From assembly GCA_041695045.1 (NCBI GenBank), contig JBGFRR010000126.1:1-24808 (forward strand): 24,808 nucleotides of DNA. The letters run 5' to 3'. Of the stretch, positions 22,901 through 24,808 are shown piece by piece. A model generated the notes under the pieces. That model was given only the letters and a program-made list of their open reading frames with translations, ran no database searches and was not told the DNA's origin. Position 1 is the stretch's first letter. Every line of letters begins with the position of its first letter. Position numbers and translations under genes: made by a program. This DNA is from JBGFRR01 sp041695045 (GTDB lineage: Bacteria; Bacteroidota; Ignavibacteria; UBA10030).

Positions 22901-23087
22901 CGAAAAACTCAGAGCGAGGAGGCAAGTCAGACTGCCGGTCTCGATGTTCCGGACGATGCTGAGGAAGTACGGTTGCGGGCGCCAGGACCATGAGAACAAT
23001 TGAGACAAGAACCGGAAAAGTATTGTGAACGATTCGTGTGTGTATGAGGAACAGAAGTTCGAGTAGGAAGAAGGAATAGCTTAACAT
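19968..23087 (-). CDS. SBBP-repeat beta-propeller protein with type IX secretion sorting domain
   Basis: A roughly 1039-residue extracellular protein built of about 16 SBBP repeats, each about 50-60 residues with the core 'VDxSGNxYVxG' and 'xxxTxKYD/S', for example VDASGNLYVTGLS and VDQSGNVYVTGES. These form beta-propellers. The last 80 residues are a type-A Por/T9SS sorting domain (NYPNPFNSGTTIRYELPEAG, then LFNMLGEEI, ending SVTRKLVLVR). This predicts export across the outer membrane and anchoring or release. The N-terminus is uncertain: the frame runs to a TTG at 23147, the first ATG is at 23087 and another is at 22991 just before an export-like segment (VLAPATVLPQ); none has a good ribosome-binding site. 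The biological role is unknown; adhesion or surface binding is possible. Confidence 0.85.
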   Translation of the reverse strand: MLSYSFFLLELLFLIHTRIVHNTFPVLVSIVLMVLAPATVLPQHRPEHRDRQSDLPPRSEFFDHSRKLLQPRLRMVETTLPYERFANPLFRARHLNGQVNLDSMQVAWSREYASQLAAGRAAATAIAVDRSDNIYVAGYSSNLPYGTDFVTIKYDRSGQQVWIKRFDSGGDDYPTGLVVDSSGNVVVVGTSQRADGIVEWTTVQYSSAGAERWVARQSGVSNLGGKVWAVSLDPQGNIILAGFMRTATQSVATAVKYSQGGERLWLADYVMPGSASTWFKAVVVDASGDIYFAGGTVGYSQSGDDVFVVKSAPDGTLRWLARYNSPQNGDDWMSGIGLDRFGNVFLGGTTSIVSGMGTDIFMLKYDTRGNLLWARQYDGIYSRGDVAYSMIVDSVGNAYVTGRCDGEAGSSSDLLTLKYSATGDVLWADRYDGLAQGFDWGEAISFDRSGNIIVAGVSRGPGQFEYGDDFITISYVPTGERRWLARYNGPGNAYDQAHALAASTGAIHVAGFSQGSGGSIDIATVQYSPEGQQQWVARYEPPGTSYEWPTACTVDASGNLYVTGLSVGTSYDYLTLKYDKGGMLQWAARYDGPARSYDFPTAIKVDQSGNVYVTGESSGLNTDRDYATVKYSAEGRQLWVARYTPLGEPSYLPDGAEAIEVDRHGNVYVTGAAFHTTSGMDAEITTIKYDSEGRQQWVVRGPKSYYSTSISLALDGAGHVFVSGTGRRTGTTNSIVVEKYNADGSVLWSSWHTDPSAYLNGALDLQVDALGNSYAAGWSRAQDFTLTVIIVKYNSQGQQQWVARYKAPHGESSFLNQFSIDREGNAYALVDNYSRVPGGSTNLVLVKFDTRGRQVWAIERPSEFSRSLAIDIGGNVYATGMIETSEGFTDNIVKYSPEGTVQWEFQTGNTTVQVTPVDFSGNLFLVGSRTGRTWGIVTVSKLSPAGGGQSRPEVAFLWSNYPNPFNSGTTIRYELPEAGHATLKLFNMLGEEIATLVDSFHLAGVHELTWGANDVGSGVYFCRLETKGSSVTRKLVLVR

Positions 23088-23400
23088 TGCTATGGAGGGA
23101 ATTCTTATCAGTACAGAAGGGGCATAGAACGAGAACTGCCGCCCCAACCCTTTATCGCATCATCGAGGTGAACAATGGCTAACTCAATATGCAGAGAGAA
23201 ACGGAGAGATTCAACACATTGGCAGAAAGATGGGCAATTCGAATCATCGGCCAGGGCAGGAAGTTCGGCGGACGGTGTTTGATGCATCTGCTGTAAAAGT
23301 CCCCGCGCCGTTTCCATCAGTTCGTCTACAAGGAATCGGCAAGAAGATACAACGAAGCCAGCCCAAAATCAAAAGCATTCTTCTATGGCTTAACGACAAC
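23088..23400. other. Intergenic region upstream of the SBBP and ACT-domain genes
   Basis: The region separates divergent genes. I see no credible gene, RNA or repeat in it. The promoter of the SBBP gene should be here on the minus strand but is not recognisable. Confidence 0.5.
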
Positions 23401-23429
23401 TTGAGATTGTGTGCTGGACTTTGTATACT
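23401..23429 (+). promoter_or_regulatory. Sigma-70-like promoter for the ACT-domain gene
   Basis: TTGAGA (23401-23406), a 17-base spacer and TATACT (23424-23429) closely match the -35/-10 consensus with ideal spacing. It lies 42 bases before the ATG at 23472, leaving a short leader. Confidence 0.65.
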
Positions 23430-23471
23430 TCTACCAGATGTCCAAGCGCATAAAATTAAATGGAGGATCCT

Positions 23472-23789
23472 ATGGCAACCGTTCGCAAAGTGAGCTACCT
23501 GAAAGCTCGATTGAAAGATCGACCCGGAGCGCTGCTAAGCATTATGAAAGAGCTGAAAGCGCGCAATTTAGGTCTTGCAGGACTTTGGGGCTTTTCCACT
23601 TCCGGAGGCAAGGCCGACCTGTATGTCGTTGCGAAGAATCCAGCCCGTGTAAAAGCACTGTGGAAACGGTCACGCGCGTTTGCTGGCGAGGGAAAGGGGT
23701 TTTGGATTACCGGAAAGGATCAGACCGGCAAGCGCAATAACCCTCAAATCGAAAACAAATACGTAAACTTCACCGTCACTGCCCGGTAA
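23472..23789 (+). CDS. ACT-domain protein, probably truncated
   Basis: A 105-residue protein that begins with an ACT-like ligand-binding domain (VSYLKARLKDRPGALLSIMKE..., with the DRPGAL turn at residues 16-21). ACT domains bind amino acids and regulate metabolism or transcription. The start ATG at 23472 follows GGAGG (23462-23466), and a strong promoter lies upstream. After about residue 84 (ITGKDQTGK), where tandem-ACT proteins of this type would begin a second 'DRTGAL' domain, the sequence turns into a low-quality tail (RNNPQIENKYVNFTVTAR) that is the antisense of the 3' end of the adjacent DUF5916 gene. The two genes overlap tail to tail by 46 bases. I infer loss of the second ACT domain by a rearrangement; that such proteins usually have two domains is from memory. 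Confidence 0.6.
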   Translation: MATVRKVSYLKARLKDRPGALLSIMKELKARNLGLAGLWGFSTSGGKADLYVVAKNPARVKALWKRSRAFAGEGKGFWITGKDQTGKRNNPQIENKYVNFTVTAR

Positions 23790-24808
23790 ACCGCCTGGTC
23801 AAGTTCGATGTTGCGGGCTTCGTTGAACGTCAGATAAAGGTGGCTGAGCGGACGATGAATGAAATCAAGCCGTGCGTTGATGAGGAGTTGTTTGAGAACG
23901 CTGTTGTATTGGAAGGTGAAGTCTGAAAAGAGATTTGGTGAGGCTGCAATGGAAATTCGAATCGAAGGAAGATCGACTCTCACACTGCCCCGTGGTAAGT
24001 TGATCTGATCTCGCCTGTATGATCCCGTCACAGATAATGTTGCACTCTGTGTCCACGCTAAATCAAACACGATCGTCGACATTGTCCCATCCCAGAATTC
24101 TCCGCCTTCAAAACGTACCGCAGGCCGAAAGCAATAGGCCGGACTTGCTCGTAACAGAGTGCTCCAGGAAACAAAAGAGTAATCTCCCGGCTGGATCAAT
24201 AATTTTCCGGCTACATAGAATGGACTATTTATTTGCTCTCGTTGCTTGCGGAGAGTGAGCTCTATTCTGCTTGCTTCGCGAAAAATAATATCGAATGTGG
24301 CATTTTGGTTAACGGTCTCTATGGAACCCGTTTGATTTTCATAATACTGAATCCATCCACCAGGGGTTATTTCGTTGACCCAGGGTAACCAGTTCCACAT
24401 TGAACGAACCGGAAGGCGTACTGAACCATAATATTTCTTTGTCGATACCCTTGGGATAAACCCTGCATCCGCACTGAAGTGTTCCTGTAAGTCAAGACCG
24501 CTAAGGGTTAACTGAAGATATGGAGCTCTCCATCCGGCCTCCAGATATCGCGCTTGATTCTTTCCGATCACCCCAGAAACGGAACTTTTCAACCAATAAC
24601 CAACAAATCGGCCATAGCTCAGAAATGCCAATTCCCCGTCGACTCCGGCGACGCTTTGCCACGCGCCATTTTGTCGTCGAGCGACAGCAATGGCACCAAT
24701 GCTTCCGCCGTCGGTGAACTCCCGGCGTATTCGCCCGACGAGAAAATCTGATTCTGGAACCGTCTCTTGAGAGATTGGATCATCCCGCAGTTCGTCTGTC
24801 TTTGCATA
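23744..24808 (-). CDS. C-terminal part of a second DUF5916 outer-membrane protein (5' end outside window)
   Basis: The minus-strand frame stays open from the window edge (24808) to a TGA at 23744-23746, giving 354 residues. It contains DFLVGRIRREF..GGSIGAIAV near the start, which is the form of the barrel-entry segment of DUF5916 proteins, followed by many amphipathic strands (RIELTLRKQRE, ARLDFIHRPLSHLYLTFNEA) and the C-terminus AVTVKFTYLFSI, with the aromatic ends typical of outer-membrane barrels. The codon read as a start at 24631 is only an internal TTG. This makes it a probable paralogue of the protein at 17637-19868. Its N-terminal CBM9-like domain would be outside the window. Confidence 0.75.
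   Translation of the reverse strand, partial: YAKTDELRDDPISQETVPESDFLVGRIRREFTDGGSIGAIAVARRQNGAWQSVAGVDGELAFLSYGRFVGYWLKSSVSGVIGKNQARYLEAGWRAPYLQLTLSGLDLQEHFSADAGFIPRVSTKKYYGSVRLPVRSMWNWLPWVNEITPGGWIQYYENQTGSIETVNQNATFDIIFREASRIELTLRKQREQINSPFYVAGKLLIQPGDYSFVSWSTLLRASPAYCFRPAVRFEGGEFWDGTMSTIVFDLAWTQSATLSVTGSYRRDQINLPRGSVRVDLPSIRISIAASPNLFSDFTFQYNSVLKQLLINARLDFIHRPLSHLYLTFNEARNIELDQAVYRAVTVKFTYLFSI

Noticed and set aside
19968..23087. Repetitive DNA array as a tandem repeat
   Set aside because: The repetition is at protein level (SBBP blades) with diverged DNA, so it is a normal repeat protein rather than a nucleotide satellite.
1..24808. tRNA, rRNA or riboswitch genes
   Set aside because: I saw no cloverleaf-like arms with a CCA end, no rRNA-conserved stretches and no riboswitch core that I could recognise; a covariance-model scan would be the proper test.

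Overview
The window looks like a chromosomal segment from an uncultured or environmental Gram-negative bacterium of the Fibrobacterota-Chlorobiota-Bacteroidota (FCB) group, possibly close to Ignavibacteria or Kryptoniota. The support is an LptD outer-membrane protein, a 16-blade SBBP-repeat protein ending in a type IX secretion (Por) sorting domain with the YPNPFN signature, two DUF5916 outer-membrane-type proteins and a YaiO-like barrel. The lineage is an inference from gene content. Several starts nevertheless have good Shine-Dalgarno sequences, and one promoter is close to the sigma-70 consensus.

Layout. 1-238: the 3' end of an insertion-sequence transposase and the IS right end. 239-783: no gene; tandem hairpin-rich repeats. 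784-3965 (+): the protein-quality-control cluster tig-clpP-clpX. 3966-4363: intergenic repeats. 4364-7908 (-): a ROK sugar kinase followed by LptD. 8085-8742 (+): an MntA-HepT type toxin-antitoxin pair, then a small conserved-looking gene that seems cut short at 9014 and faces the 5' remnant of a Tat-signal gene (about 9157-9074). 9178-13515 (-): a tight three-gene operon coding for a TPR/outer-membrane-barrel protein, a cellulose-synthase-like GT2 glycosyltransferase and a membrane-anchored GH26 glycoside hydrolase. I read it as a compact synthase-dependent exopolysaccharide synthesis and export system, and it is the most interesting locus here. 13957-16056 (-): an S9-family peptidase. 16199-16404: a MITE-like element with inverted ends and an 8-bp target duplication abutting a PhyH-family dioxygenase gene (16410-17228, -). 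17241-17522: more repeats. 17637-19868 (+): DUF5916/CBM9-like protein. 19968-23087 (-): SBBP/T9SS protein. 23472-23789 (+): an ACT-domain gene that appears truncated. 23744-24808 (-): the C-terminal part of a second DUF5916 protein, running off the window.

A second theme is the density of short palindromic repeats of several families, present between genes and also in frame inside coding sequence. The clearest cases are a GCCTGCCTGCC-type palindrome in the TPR gene and a TCCGCCAGAGGCGGA palindrome just after the signal peptide of the S9 peptidase. The genome seems to have been invaded by small structured repeats that tolerate insertion into protein loops.

All family calls come from reading motifs by eye. 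No database search was run.
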